Assembly: GCF_014174165.1 (NCBI RefSeq)
Contig: NZ_JABEQN010000019.1
Span: 32,615-96,614, forward strand
Source of the DNA: Gluconacetobacter dulcium
GTDB lineage: Bacteria; Pseudomonadota; Alphaproteobacteria; Acetobacterales; Acetobacteraceae
Length of the DNA: 64,000 bases
Reading direction: 5' to 3'
This document shows, in pieces, positions 27,545-36,064 of this stretch (the stretch's first letter is position 1; each line of letters starts with the position of its first letter). A model generated the notes under the pieces. The model saw only the letters and a list, made by a program, of their open reading frames with translations, made no database searches and was not told the DNA's origin. A program made the position numbers and the translations under genes.

Positions 27545-29548
27545 ATGATCGGCACAATGGCTTCGCAACGCCCTGACCCCGGTGACGACCCCGGCGAGCC
27601 CGACGCCGGGCGGCGCCCGGTCAACCGAATCGCCGTCAACGTGATGCTGGATGGGGGGCTTGCCGCGCTCTCGGCCCCGCTTGCCCGCTGGCTGGCCGAC
27701 CCCGGCGGCGGGCTGCTGCATCCTTTGTGGTTTATCGCGGGCGGGGCGATCACGCTGGTGATCAGCAGTCTGCCGTTTCGCGTCCAGCAGCAATATTGGC
27801 GCTTTTCCGGGGTGGATGACCTGCTGGGAATCGCCGGGGCCTCGGCGGCGAGCGCCATGCTGTTCTCGCTGGGTCTGTATGTTACCGGCTTTCCGATCCC
27901 GACGCCGGCTTTTCCCTTTATCCATGCGCTGGTGCTGCTGGTGCTGCTGGGGGGCGTGCGGGTGGTCTATCGCCTGTCCTGCCGGCATTCCACGCGGCGT
28001 TATCCGTCCGCGCAGGTGGTGCTGATCGGGTCCGATCAGTCCGCCGACCTGTTCATCCGCGCCATCGAGCGCGCGGCGCATCCGGCGTTCCGGGTCGCGG
28101 GCATCATGACCGGGGGGCGGCGGCAGACGGGGCGCCGAATCCACGGTGTGCCGATTCTGGGCCATGTGCGGACGATGGACGAGATCCTGGACCGGGCGCG
28201 CGGCGGGAGCGGGTGGCCGGACCTGCTGATCGTGACCGATGCCGACTTCCGGGGCGAGGAACTGGCGCGGGTGCTGACATCGGCCGAGCAGCGCGGCCTG
28301 TCCGTCCAGCGGGCGCCGGACCTGACCGACCTGACCCCCGCCGCCCGGCTGGAACTGCGGCCGATCGCGATCGAGGAACTGCTGAACCGGCCGCTGGTCG
28401 ATCTGGACCGGGAGGGGATGGCGGCGCTGCTGGGCGGCCGCACGGTTCTGGTGACCGGGGCGGGGGGCTCGATCGGCTCGGAACTGGCGCGGCAGATCGC
28501 GGGATATGCGCCGGGGCGCCTGCTGCTGCTGGACCATGGGGAGTTCGCGCTGTGGCAGATCGACCTTGAATTGTCCGAGCGCGCGCCGGATATCCGGCGC
28601 GAGGCGATATTGGCCGATGTGCGCGATCGCGACCGGATGGAAGAGGTCTGTGCCCTCTATCGCCCCGAACTGGTCTTTCATGCCGCCGCCCTGAAGCATG
28701 TGCCGATGGTCGAGGCCAATCCGTGCGAGGGGGTGTTGACCAACGTGATCGGCACCCGCGTGGTGGCCGATGCGGCGGCGCGCAACGGGGCGCTGGCGCT
28801 GGTGATGGTTTCGACCGACAAGGCGGTGAATCCGTCCAGTCTGATGGGGGCTTCCAAGCGCGCGGCCGAAATGTACTGCCAGGCGCTGGATGTCGCGGCC
28901 CGCAGCCGCGGCGGCGAGGCCATGCGCTGCGTGACCGTGCGGTTTGGCAATGTGCTGGGATCGACCGGATCGGTCGTGCCGCTGTTTCGCCGCCAGTTGG
29001 AGCGGGGCGGGCCGCTGACCGTGACCCACCCCGACATGCAGCGTTATTTCATGACGGTCTCGGAAGCGGTGGGGCTGGTCCTGCAGGCCAGCGTGCGCGG
29101 GACGATCCGCGACCAGGCGGGAAGCGGGACGGATACGCTGCTGCGCAATGGCGGGATTTTCGTGCTGGACATGGGCAAGCCGGTGAAGATCGTCGATCTG
29201 GCGCGGCAGATGATCCGGCTGGCGGGGCTGCGCCCGCAGGTGGACGTGCCGATCCGCTTCACCGGCCTTCGGCCGGGCGAAAAGCTGTTCGAGGAACTGT
29301 TCCACGGGCGCGAGGCGCCGGTGGCGACCGACCACCCCGGCCTGCGCATGGCGACGCCGCGTATCGTGGACAGCCGCGCGGTGGGGCTGGTGATCGACCG
29401 GCTGGCCGTGGCCTGCCATAGAGGGGACGCGCCGGCCGTCCTTGCGCTGATCAGGGGTCTCGTTCCCGAATTCGCCCATAACCCGACCGGCGATCCGCAC
29501 GATACGATGGCGGAACCGACCGACGCCGAAAGGACGATGCATTCATGA
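27545..29548 (+). CDS. membrane nucleotide-sugar 4,6-dehydratase (WbpM/FlmA/CapD-like)
   Basis: The 667-residue protein has four membrane helices in the first 150 residues, a Rossmann-like middle domain, and a C-terminal extended SDR domain with VTGAGGSIGSELARQ at about residue 303 for NAD. STDKAVNPSSLMGASKRAAE is the active region, with Met in place of the usual Tyr as in WbpM-type dehydratases. These enzymes convert UDP-GlcNAc to UDP-4-keto-6-deoxy sugars. ATG 27545 or 27557 can both serve; longer frames overlap the divergent gene. The stop overlaps the aminotransferase ATG by 4 bp, which fits a dehydratase-aminotransferase pair making a 4-amino-6-deoxy sugar. Confidence 0.88.
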   Translation: MIGTMASQRPDPGDDPGEPDAGRRPVNRIAVNVMLDGGLAALSAPLARWLADPGGGLLHPLWFIAGGAITLVISSLPFRVQQQYWRFSGVDDLLGIAGASAASAMLFSLGLYVTGFPIPTPAFPFIHALVLLVLLGGVRVVYRLSCRHSTRRYPSAQVVLIGSDQSADLFIRAIERAAHPAFRVAGIMTGGRRQTGRRIHGVPILGHVRTMDEILDRARGGSGWPDLLIVTDADFRGEELARVLTSAEQRGLSVQRAPDLTDLTPAARLELRPIAIEELLNRPLVDLDREGMAALLGGRTVLVTGAGGSIGSELARQIAGYAPGRLLLLDHGEFALWQIDLELSERAPDIRREAILADVRDRDRMEEVCALYRPELVFHAAALKHVPMVEANPCEGVLTNVIGTRVVADAAARNGALALVMVSTDKAVNPSSLMGASKRAAEMYCQALDVAARSRGGEAMRCVTVRFGNVLGSTGSVVPLFRRQLERGGPLTVTHPDMQRYFMTVSEAVGLVLQASVRGTIRDQAGSGTDTLLRNGGIFVLDMGKPVKIVDLARQMIRLAGLRPQVDVPIRFTGLRPGEKLFEELFHGREAPVATDHPGLRMATPRIVDSRAVGLVIDRLAVACHRGDAPAVLALIRGLVPEFAHNPTGDPHDTMAEPTDAERTMHS

Positions 29549-30690
29549 CTGCTCCGCTGCCCGACAGCCTTCCGCCCATCGCGTTTCTCGACCTGCCGGC
29601 GCAGCAGGCGCGGCTGGGCGATGCGATCCGACGGCGGGTCGATACCGTGATGGCGCATTGCCGGTTCGTGATGGGCCCCGAGGTGGCGGAACTGGAGCAG
29701 GCGCTGGCGGCCTATGCCGGGGCGGACCAGTGTGTCGGCGTGTCCTCGGGCACCGATGCGATCCAGATCGTGATGATGGCCGAGGGAATCGGGGCGGGGG
29801 ACGCCGTTTTCCTGCCGGCCTTTACCTACACGGCGACGGCCGAAGTGCCGCTGCTGCTGAAGGCGACGCCGGTTTTCGTCGATGTCGACCCCCGGACCTT
29901 CCAGATCGACCCGGCCAGCCTGGAACGGCGGATTGCCCAGGTGCGGGCCGACGGGCGACTGCGCCCGCGTGCGATCGTGGGGGTCGATCTGTTCGGCCAG
30001 CCGGCGCCGTGGCCGGAACTGCGCGCGATCGCGGAGCGGGAAGGGCTGTTCCTGATGGATGATTGCGCCCAGTCGTTCGGCGGCGCGCTGGCGGGCCGCA
30101 AGCTGGGATGCGAGGCGACAGCCACCACCCTGTCCTTCTTCCCGTCCAAGCCGCTGGGCGGTTATGGCGATGGCGGCGCGATCCTGACCGACGACCCGGA
30201 GCGGGCGGAGCTGTATCGCTCGCTGCGCACCCATGGCGAAGGCACGACGCGGTACGAGGTGCTGCGTATCGGCATGAACGGGCGGCTCGATACGCTTCAG
30301 GCGGCGGTGCTGCTGGCGAAGCTGGAAGGGTTCGATGCCGAACTCGCGCGGCGAGACGCCATTGCGGATGCCTATGACGCCGGGCTGGAAGGGCATGTCG
30401 TGACGCCGGCGCGGGTGCCGCATGCGCAGAGCGCGTGGGCGGTTTATGCCGTATTGACCGAAAATGAAGCCGCGCGCGCGGCGTTGCAGGACCGGCTGAA
30501 GGCGCGGGGCGTGCCCTCGGCGATCTATTATCCGCGGCCGCTCCATCTTCAGCCCGCATATCAGGGCTCGCATGACGGAACGCCGTTGCCTGTTGCCGAA
30601 GAACTGGCTTGCCGTATTCTTGCGCTGCCCATCCACCCCGAACTGACGGATGCGGAGGTCGCGCGGGTTATCGCGGCCGTTCGCGGTTAA
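29545..30690 (+). CDS. DegT/DnrJ/EryC1/StrS sugar aminotransferase
   Basis: The 381-residue PLP enzyme has the expected active sites: Asp in LMDDCAQSFGG (about residues 170-180) and the PLP-lysine in FFPSKPLGGYGDGG (about 199-212). It would transfer an amino group to the keto sugar made by the overlapping upstream dehydratase. Similar enzymes are WbpE, PglE and VioA. The exact sugar (such as UDP-bacillosamine precursor or a quinovosamine type) cannot be decided. No acetyltransferase lies next to it, so the route may be completed elsewhere. Confidence 0.9.
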   Translation: MTAPLPDSLPPIAFLDLPAQQARLGDAIRRRVDTVMAHCRFVMGPEVAELEQALAAYAGADQCVGVSSGTDAIQIVMMAEGIGAGDAVFLPAFTYTATAEVPLLLKATPVFVDVDPRTFQIDPASLERRIAQVRADGRLRPRAIVGVDLFGQPAPWPELRAIAEREGLFLMDDCAQSFGGALAGRKLGCEATATTLSFFPSKPLGGYGDGGAILTDDPERAELYRSLRTHGEGTTRYEVLRIGMNGRLDTLQAAVLLAKLEGFDAELARRDAIADAYDAGLEGHVVTPARVPHAQSAWAVYAVLTENEAARAALQDRLKARGVPSAIYYPRPLHLQPAYQGSHDGTPLPVAEELACRILALPIHPELTDAEVARVIAAVRG

Positions 30691-30708
30691 ACGAGAAAGA
30701 CAACAGGT

Positions 30709-31191
30709 ATGAGACGGGAAACAGCACTGCTTCTGGGCTTCCTGACGGTCACGGTCGGGACTTCGGCCGTGCTGTGGTCCTTCGCGATGCCGAATTTCAA
30801 GCCCCTGACCATTCCCGAGATGACGAGTGGCGTGATCAGTGTGGGGCCGATGCGCCAGCAGCGCGCGCTGTCGGCGGCGGAGATCCATACGCTCAACGAC
30901 TGGTTGCAGCATCATCGCGCCGTCTGGGGGCCGCTGGGGCAGACGCCGCCCTCGTCGGGTGATGCCACCATTACTTTGACGGCGAACCGGCCGGTCGGGG
31001 CAGACGGCAAGCCCGTGCCCTATAGCATGACGCTGTGGACCGGCATCAGCGCCGCCGACTGGAACAATACCGTGTTCCTTGAGGATCGGCCGGGGGCGGT
31101 GATCCGCGTGCATCAGTTTTCCGAAGCCGATTTCGCGGCGCTGCGCCAGCTTGTGGACCAGCATCCGTACGAGCGGACCGCTTTTCCGTGA
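30709..31191 (+). CDS. membrane-anchored protein of unknown function
   Basis: I do not recognise a family. The 160-residue product has one N-terminal hydrophobic helix (about residues 7-26), so it is either membrane-anchored or secreted. The rest is soluble with LSAAEIHTLNDWLQHHRAVWGP and a C-terminal SEADFAALRQLVDQHPYE. Lack of cysteines and a mixed alpha/beta character are all that can be seen. It is 18 bp after the aminotransferase and overlaps the HAD gene by 4 bp (GTGA), so it belongs to the glycan operon by position. Confidence 0.7.
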   Translation: MRRETALLLGFLTVTVGTSAVLWSFAMPNFKPLTIPEMTSGVISVGPMRQQRALSAAEIHTLNDWLQHHRAVWGPLGQTPPSSGDATITLTANRPVGADGKPVPYSMTLWTGISAADWNNTVFLEDRPGAVIRVHQFSEADFAALRQLVDQHPYERTAFP

Positions 31192-31790
31192 TCGCCGTTC
31201 CGGCGCGGACGGCGGCGCTGATCTTCGATTGCGATGGCACGCTGGTCGATACGCTGCCGCTCTATCTGCGCGGGTGGCTGGCGGCGTTGCAGGCGGAGGC
31301 CGCGCATGAGGTGGCGCCGGAATGGTTCCACGGCCGGGGCGGCCTGTCGGAACAGATGGTGCTGGACCTGATGGAAACGGAACTGGGGCGGCCGCTCGAT
31401 CGCCCGGCCATTCTGCGGGCCGCCCGGCGGAACGTGCTGGCGGCCATGACCGATCTGCGGGAAATCGCGGTGGTGGCGGACCTTGCCCGCCGGTATCGCG
31501 GCACGTTGCCGATGGCCGTGGCCTCCAGCGGGTCGCGGGAGATCGTTCTGGCGTCTCTGACCCATACCGGGCTGCTGGACCTGTTCGATACTGTGGTGAC
31601 GATCGACGATGTGGCGCGGGCGAAGCCGGCGCCGGACCTGTTTCTGGAGGCCGCGCGCCGGCTGGGCGCCGCGCCGGAATGTTGCCTGGTGCTGGAGGAC
31701 AGCGCCGAAGGGCTGGCGGCGGCGGGCCATGCTGGCATGCGGGGCGTGGATATCCGCCCCTATGTCCGCCCCCCTGACTCTGCCCCGTAA
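31188..31790 (+). CDS. HAD-superfamily phosphatase (beta-phosphoglucomutase-like)
   Basis: The 200-residue protein has all HAD motifs: DCDGTLVDT at about residues 11-19 (nucleophile Asp), ASSGS at about 108-112, Lys in ARAKPAPDLF at about 144, and LVLEDSAEG at about 166-174. The helical cap between motifs I and II is that of the phosphoglucomutase/phosphatase group, which acts on sugar phosphates. The start is GTG 31188, coupled to the preceding gene. The operon context suggests a sugar-phosphate substrate in glycan precursor supply, which is an inference. Confidence 0.85.
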   Translation: MIAVPARTAALIFDCDGTLVDTLPLYLRGWLAALQAEAAHEVAPEWFHGRGGLSEQMVLDLMETELGRPLDRPAILRAARRNVLAAMTDLREIAVVADLARRYRGTLPMAVASSGSREIVLASLTHTGLLDLFDTVVTIDDVARAKPAPDLFLEAARRLGAAPECCLVLEDSAEGLAAAGHAGMRGVDIRPYVRPPDSAP

Positions 31791-31841
31791 ACGGCCAGCC
31801 GTGACGGGCCGGTGAGCCGGACCACACGCTCCGTCGGGCTT

Positions 31842-32972
31842 TCAGACCCGGTCGGAGTCCTTGAGTGGCGGGCTGGCGCGGTCCATCACCGCCAGCAGGG
31901 CGGCGGTGAGCGGTGAGGCCAGGATCAGGCCGGGGAGCCCCAGGATGGTGCCGAACACGGTCTGCGACAGGATGGTGACGCCCGGCGGCATCTGCACCGC
32001 GTGGCGCTGGATCAGCGGCGCCATGACGTTGCCCTCGAAGAACTGGATGGCGGTATAGAGCGTCAGCACCATCAGCCCCTCGCGCGTGCCGACCGACAGG
32101 CCGAGCAGGATGGCGGGGATCGCGCCGATGAAGGCGCCGATATAGGGGATGAAGTTCGCCAGGCCGGCGACGACGCCCAGTGCCAGGGCCAGCGGCACGC
32201 CGATGAACCACAGGCCGAGTGCGGACAGCACGCCGACGACGAACATGTCCAGCGCCTGCCCGGCGGTCCAGGCCCACAGGGTGCGGCCCGCCACCAGCAG
32301 GAGTTCGCGGGCGGTGGGACGGTGGGCGATGGGGAACAGGCGCAGCAGGCCGTTGACGTAGAGGGTGGGCGACAGCGCGAAATAGAGCCCGGCGATGAGG
32401 ATGACGGCCAGCGTGCCGACCGCGCCGAAGGCCGAGGACAGGACGCCGGTCATGGACCCGGCGATGCGCGAGCCCATGCCGTCGGTGCCCCCGCCGGTCT
32501 GGTTGCCGCCCAGCGCCTGCGGCAGATGGTCCAGCAGCGTGCGCCCGAACTCGCTGGTGCCCAGTTGAGTCCGCACGGCATAAGCCTGCGTGGTCAGCGC
32601 CACGCGCAGGCGTGTGGCCTGCTCGGCGATGGTGGGGCCGCTGCTCCAGATCAAGCCGCCGAATGCGGTCAGCAGGATGACGACGACCAGGGACAGGGCC
32701 AGCCAGTAGGGGAGCTTGATCCGGCGTTGGGCCAGCGTTGCCAGATTATGCAGGATGACCGCGAGCAGCGTTGCGGCGAAGACGACCATCAGCACGGGGC
32801 CGAGCAGCCAGATCGACAGGATCACGGCGGTCAGCAGGATCGTTCTCTGGAGCAGGGTATGGATTTTGGCCAACTGCACGGCGCGGGGATCGGTGGAGGA
32901 TGTGTCGTGCTGGGATTCCCGCTTTTCCTCGGAAGTAGCGGGTTGGGACTCGGTCACGGCGATGGGGGGCAT
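31842..32972 (-). CDS. AI-2E/PerM-family membrane permease
   Basis: This protein of about 376 residues has seven or eight membrane helices arranged as in the AI-2E (TqsA/PerM) family, with conserved GVPLALALGVVAGLANFIPYIGAFIGAIPAI in the C-terminal half and PPGVTILSQTVFGTILGLPGLILASPL near the end. TqsA exports the signal AI-2, but many relatives are sodium/proton antiporters or of unknown function. The frame opens at GTG 33080, with ATG pairs at 33023 and ATG 32972. The last was chosen because a GCGGAAA site precedes it and the added residues look disordered, but the start is uncertain. It is convergent with the HAD gene. Confidence 0.8.
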   Translation of the reverse strand: MPPIAVTESQPATSEEKRESQHDTSSTDPRAVQLAKIHTLLQRTILLTAVILSIWLLGPVLMVVFAATLLAVILHNLATLAQRRIKLPYWLALSLVVVILLTAFGGLIWSSGPTIAEQATRLRVALTTQAYAVRTQLGTSEFGRTLLDHLPQALGGNQTGGGTDGMGSRIAGSMTGVLSSAFGAVGTLAVILIAGLYFALSPTLYVNGLLRLFPIAHRPTARELLLVAGRTLWAWTAGQALDMFVVGVLSALGLWFIGVPLALALGVVAGLANFIPYIGAFIGAIPAILLGLSVGTREGLMVLTLYTAIQFFEGNVMAPLIQRHAVQMPPGVTILSQTVFGTILGLPGLILASPLTAALLAVMDRASPPLKDSDRV

Positions 32973-33224
32973 GGCGTTTCCGCTTTGTGGTCGGCTGGTG
33001 GCCTGGGACAGGCCACGCATCATTGATTCAGACAGCTCTGGCGACAGACCCGGCACCCGAGGGATTTCAGGGGCTGGCACCCGTGAAGGGTTCGCATATC
33101 CGCCTGCCTGCGTCGATGTCGTCGAGGCGGGGCGAGGCGGAATGCTATCCTGACAACGCCCTGATGAACGAAAGGATACCGGATGGCGGGTCGGGCCGGT
33201 GAGCGGGGCTGCCCTGTGGTGCGG

Positions 33225-35108
33225 TCATTCCTGGGCCGAGGCTTCCTCGATCGCCGCTTCGGCCAGCAGCCATTCTTCCTCGGCCGCTGCCTCTTCGCGG
33301 CCGATCGCGGCGAGGCGGGTGTTGATGGCCGTGACATCTTCCGCGCTGCCGGTGGCGTAGAGGGCCGGGTCGGCCAGGCGGGTTTCCAGCCGGGCGCGTT
33401 CCGCCGTCAGTTTGCCGATGCGGGCTTCGGCGTCGCGTGCCTTCTTGCGCAGGGGGGCCACGGCCTTGCGGGCTTCGGCGCGGTCGCGCCGGTCCTCGCG
33501 CCTGGGGGCGGCCGCGGGTGTTGCCGGGCGGCTGGCGGCGCGGGCGCGCTCGGACAGCCAGACGCGATAGTCGGCCATGTCGCCGTCGAAGGGGCGCACC
33601 GTGCCGTCGCCGACCAGCCACAGCCGGTCGGCGACCAGTTCGACCAGATGCGGGTCATGGCTGATCAGCAGCACCGCGCCTTCGAACGCGGCCAGGGCGC
33701 GGATCAGCGCCTCGCGCGCGTCGAGGTCCAGATGGTTGGTCGGTTCGTCCAGGATCAGCAGGTGCGGGGCGTCGCGGGTGGCCAGCGCCAGCAGCAGGCG
33801 CGCTTTCTCGCCGCCCGAGAGGTCGCGCGTGACCGTGTCGGCGCGGTCGGCATCCAGCCCGAAGCGGGCGAGCTGGGCGCGCACGGCCGTGGGGGGCGCC
33901 TTGGGCATGGCGCGGGCCATGTGGGCGACCGGCGTTTCATCGGGCACCAGTTCCTCGGCCTGATGCTGGGCGAAATAGCCGACCCGCAGGCGCGGATTGT
34001 GGTTGGCCGTGCCCGAGAGCGGGGCCAGGCGGCCGGCGATCAGCTTGGCGAAGGTCGATTTGCCGTTGCCGTTCGCGCCCAGAAGCGCGACCCGGTCTTC
34101 CATGTCCAGCCGCAGGGACAGGTTGGAGAGGATCGGCCGGCCGTCATAGCCGACCGATACGCGGTCCAGCGTCAGCATCGGCGGGGGCAGGGGCGTGGGT
34201 TCGGGGAAGGCGAAACGGGTGGGGGTGTCCTCGATCACCGCTTCGATCACCGGCAGTTTTTCCAGTGCCTTGACGCGGGCCTGGGCCTGCCGGGCCTTGG
34301 TGGCCTTGGCGCGGAAGCGATCGACGAAGGATTGCATATGCGCGCGCTGGGCGGCGATGCGCTCGGCGGCGCGGGCCTGCTGGAGGGCCTGCTCGGTGCG
34401 GATGCGGACGAATTCGTCATAACCGCCGGGGGTCAGCGACAGGCGGCGCTGGTCGAGATGGGCGATGGCGTCCACCGAGCGGTCCAGCAGGCCGCGATCG
34501 TGGCTGACGATCAATGCGGCGCCGGAGAAGCGGGCCAGCCAGCTTTCCAGCCAGATCGTGGCTTCCAGGTCGAGATGGTTGGTCGGTTCGTCGAGCAGCA
34601 GCAGGTCCGGGTTGAGGAACAGCGCGGTGGCCAGCGCCACGCGCATCCGCCAGCCGCCCGAGAAATCCGAGACCGGGCGGGCCTGGGCGGCGGCGTCGAA
34701 ACCCAGCCCCGAGAGGATGGTGGCGGCGCGGGAGGGGGCGCTGTCGGCGCCGATGGCCCGCAGGCGCTCGTGAATGTCGGCCAGGCGCGCAGGATCGGCC
34801 GTGTGTTCGGACTCGGCCAGGAGGGCCGTGCGTTCGAGATCACCGGCGAGCACGGTATCGAGCAGGTTGGCGTCGCCGGATGGGGCCTCCTGCCGGATGC
34901 GGGCCATGCGGGCGCGGGAGGAGAGGGTGATGGTGCCGCCATCGGGCGCGATGTCGCCGGCGATGGCGGCCAGCAGGGTGGATTTGCCCGCGCCGTTGCG
35001 CCCGACCAGGCCGATCTTGCGCCCCGGATCGACGCTGAGAGACGCTCCGTCCAGCAGGGTGCGCCCCGCGATGCGGAGGGTCAGGTCGGAGATGACGAGC
35101 AGACTCAC
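33225..35108 (-). CDS. ABC-F family ATPase (Uup/EttA-like)
   Basis: The 627-residue soluble protein has two ABC domains: Walker A GRNGAGKST near residue 36 and GANGNGKST near residue 343, with LSGGEKARLLL-type signatures and the linker between them. No membrane part is present. ABC-F proteins bind ribosomes to relieve stalls or give antibiotic resistance, and Uup-like ones resolve branched DNA or ribosome stalls. The C-terminal 90 residues form a charged coiled coil, as in Uup. GTG 35108 (VSLLVISDLTLRIAG) is taken as start because the longer N terminus is unrelated to the family. It is divergent from ndk. Confidence 0.9.
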   Translation of the reverse strand: MSLLVISDLTLRIAGRTLLDGASLSVDPGRKIGLVGRNGAGKSTLLAAIAGDIAPDGGTITLSSRARMARIRQEAPSGDANLLDTVLAGDLERTALLAESEHTADPARLADIHERLRAIGADSAPSRAATILSGLGFDAAAQARPVSDFSGGWRMRVALATALFLNPDLLLLDEPTNHLDLEATIWLESWLARFSGAALIVSHDRGLLDRSVDAIAHLDQRRLSLTPGGYDEFVRIRTEQALQQARAAERIAAQRAHMQSFVDRFRAKATKARQAQARVKALEKLPVIEAVIEDTPTRFAFPEPTPLPPPMLTLDRVSVGYDGRPILSNLSLRLDMEDRVALLGANGNGKSTFAKLIAGRLAPLSGTANHNPRLRVGYFAQHQAEELVPDETPVAHMARAMPKAPPTAVRAQLARFGLDADRADTVTRDLSGGEKARLLLALATRDAPHLLILDEPTNHLDLDAREALIRALAAFEGAVLLISHDPHLVELVADRLWLVGDGTVRPFDGDMADYRVWLSERARAASRPATPAAAPRREDRRDRAEARKAVAPLRKKARDAEARIGKLTAERARLETRLADPALYATGSAEDVTAINTRLAAIGREEAAAEEEWLLAEAAIEEASAQE

Positions 35109-35279
35109 GGGGGCGGGCTCCGGAAATGTGGCGGCGTGCCCGGCTGGTCGGGCAGGATTCGTGACGCTGTACCTACCAGTCCTGCCCAATATGCTCTAGA
35201 TGGCGCGCGTAAGGGGCGCCGGTCCGGATGGGCAGGAGGTCCCGGTCATGCAACGCGACCATAAAAAAGGAGCCATATC

Positions 35280-35702
35280 ATGGCGACCGAACGTACCCTC
35301 TCGATCATCAAGCCGGACGCGACCCGGCGCAACCTGACCGGCAAGATCAATGCCGTGTTCGAAGATGCCGGCCTGCGGATCGTGGCGCAGAAGCGCGTGC
35401 AGCTGACCGAAGCGGTCGCCGGCGCGTTCTATGCCGTCCACAAGGAGCGTCCGTTCTACAACGACCTGGTGTCGTTCATGATCTCCGGCCCGGTCGTGGT
35501 GCAGGTTCTGGAAGGCGAGAACGCCGTCCTGAAGCATCGTGACGTCATGGGCGCCACCGACCCGAAGAAGGCCGCCCCCGGCACCGTGCGCGCCGAATTC
35601 GCCGAGAGCATCGAAGCGAACTCGGTCCATGGTTCGGACAGCCTGGAAAACGCGAACAACGAGATCGCGTTCTTCTTCGCGCAGACCGAAATCCTGCCCT
35701 GA
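35280..35702 (+). CDS. ndk: nucleoside diphosphate kinase
   Basis: The 140-residue enzyme moves the gamma phosphate between nucleoside triphosphates and diphosphates through a phosphohistidine. The active site reads [12 protein letters not shown] (His at about residue 117), and the N terminus [17 protein letters not shown] is standard. AAGGAGCC lies just before ATG 35280. A hairpin follows the stop at about 35726-35754. Single gene. Confidence 0.97.
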   Translation: MATERTLSIIKPDATRRNLTGKINAVFEDAGLRIVAQKRVQLTEAVAGAFYAVHKERPFYNDLVSFMISGPVVVQVLEGENAVLKHRDVMGATDPKKAAPGTVRAEFAESIEANSVHGSDSLENANNEIAFFFAQTEILP

Positions 35703-36064
35703 TCGGCATGTGACGGTGCCGGCTGCCCCTGCTTCCGGATTTCGGGAGCAGGGGAGGCGGTTCCTGTTCGGGAACGGACCGGTCTTTTTCCGGTTGATGA
35801 AACTGGGAAGATGTTTCGGGACCGTTTGCGTGTTTTGTCCCTATTCGTTTGAAGAGTCTGTATTATTTTGTGATTTTTATTGGGATTTTTTTGTCGGTAA
35901 GTTGGCGGATCGTTCGAAGTGTTCAGGATGGGCGCTGAGAATCTCGAATGGAAAGGTCTGTCAGGTTCGGACTTTTGCGATTTTGAATGCCGATTGAACG
36001 TCTCCTGCAACTGACCTGATGTTGTATTGACGACGGTTGGTGCCGAACCGGCGTTTTTTTTGTC
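35703..36064 (+). promoter_or_regulatory. intergenic region between ndk and the diguanylate cyclase
   Basis: This gap of 362 bp holds a GC-rich hairpin next to ndk, then an AT-rich tract (about 35850-35925 with T-runs such as GGGATTTTTTTGTCGG) and no gene that I can support. The AT-rich tract and a T-rich stretch directly before ATG 36065 probably contain the promoter of the downstream gene. No operator or RNA family was recognised. Confidence 0.45.
35726..35754 (+). terminator. possible terminator hairpin after ndk
   Basis: CCCCTGCTTCCG at 35726-35737 pairs with CGGGAGCAGGGG at 35743-35754, using one G-T wobble, giving a strong 12-bp stem 24 bp after the ndk stop. A clear T-run is missing, so intrinsic termination is plausible but not certain. 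Confidence 0.45.

Noticed and set aside
29044..32277. 1077-codon minus-strand frame across the sugar genes
   Set aside because: Spans three well-supported plus-strand genes and has no recognisable domain.
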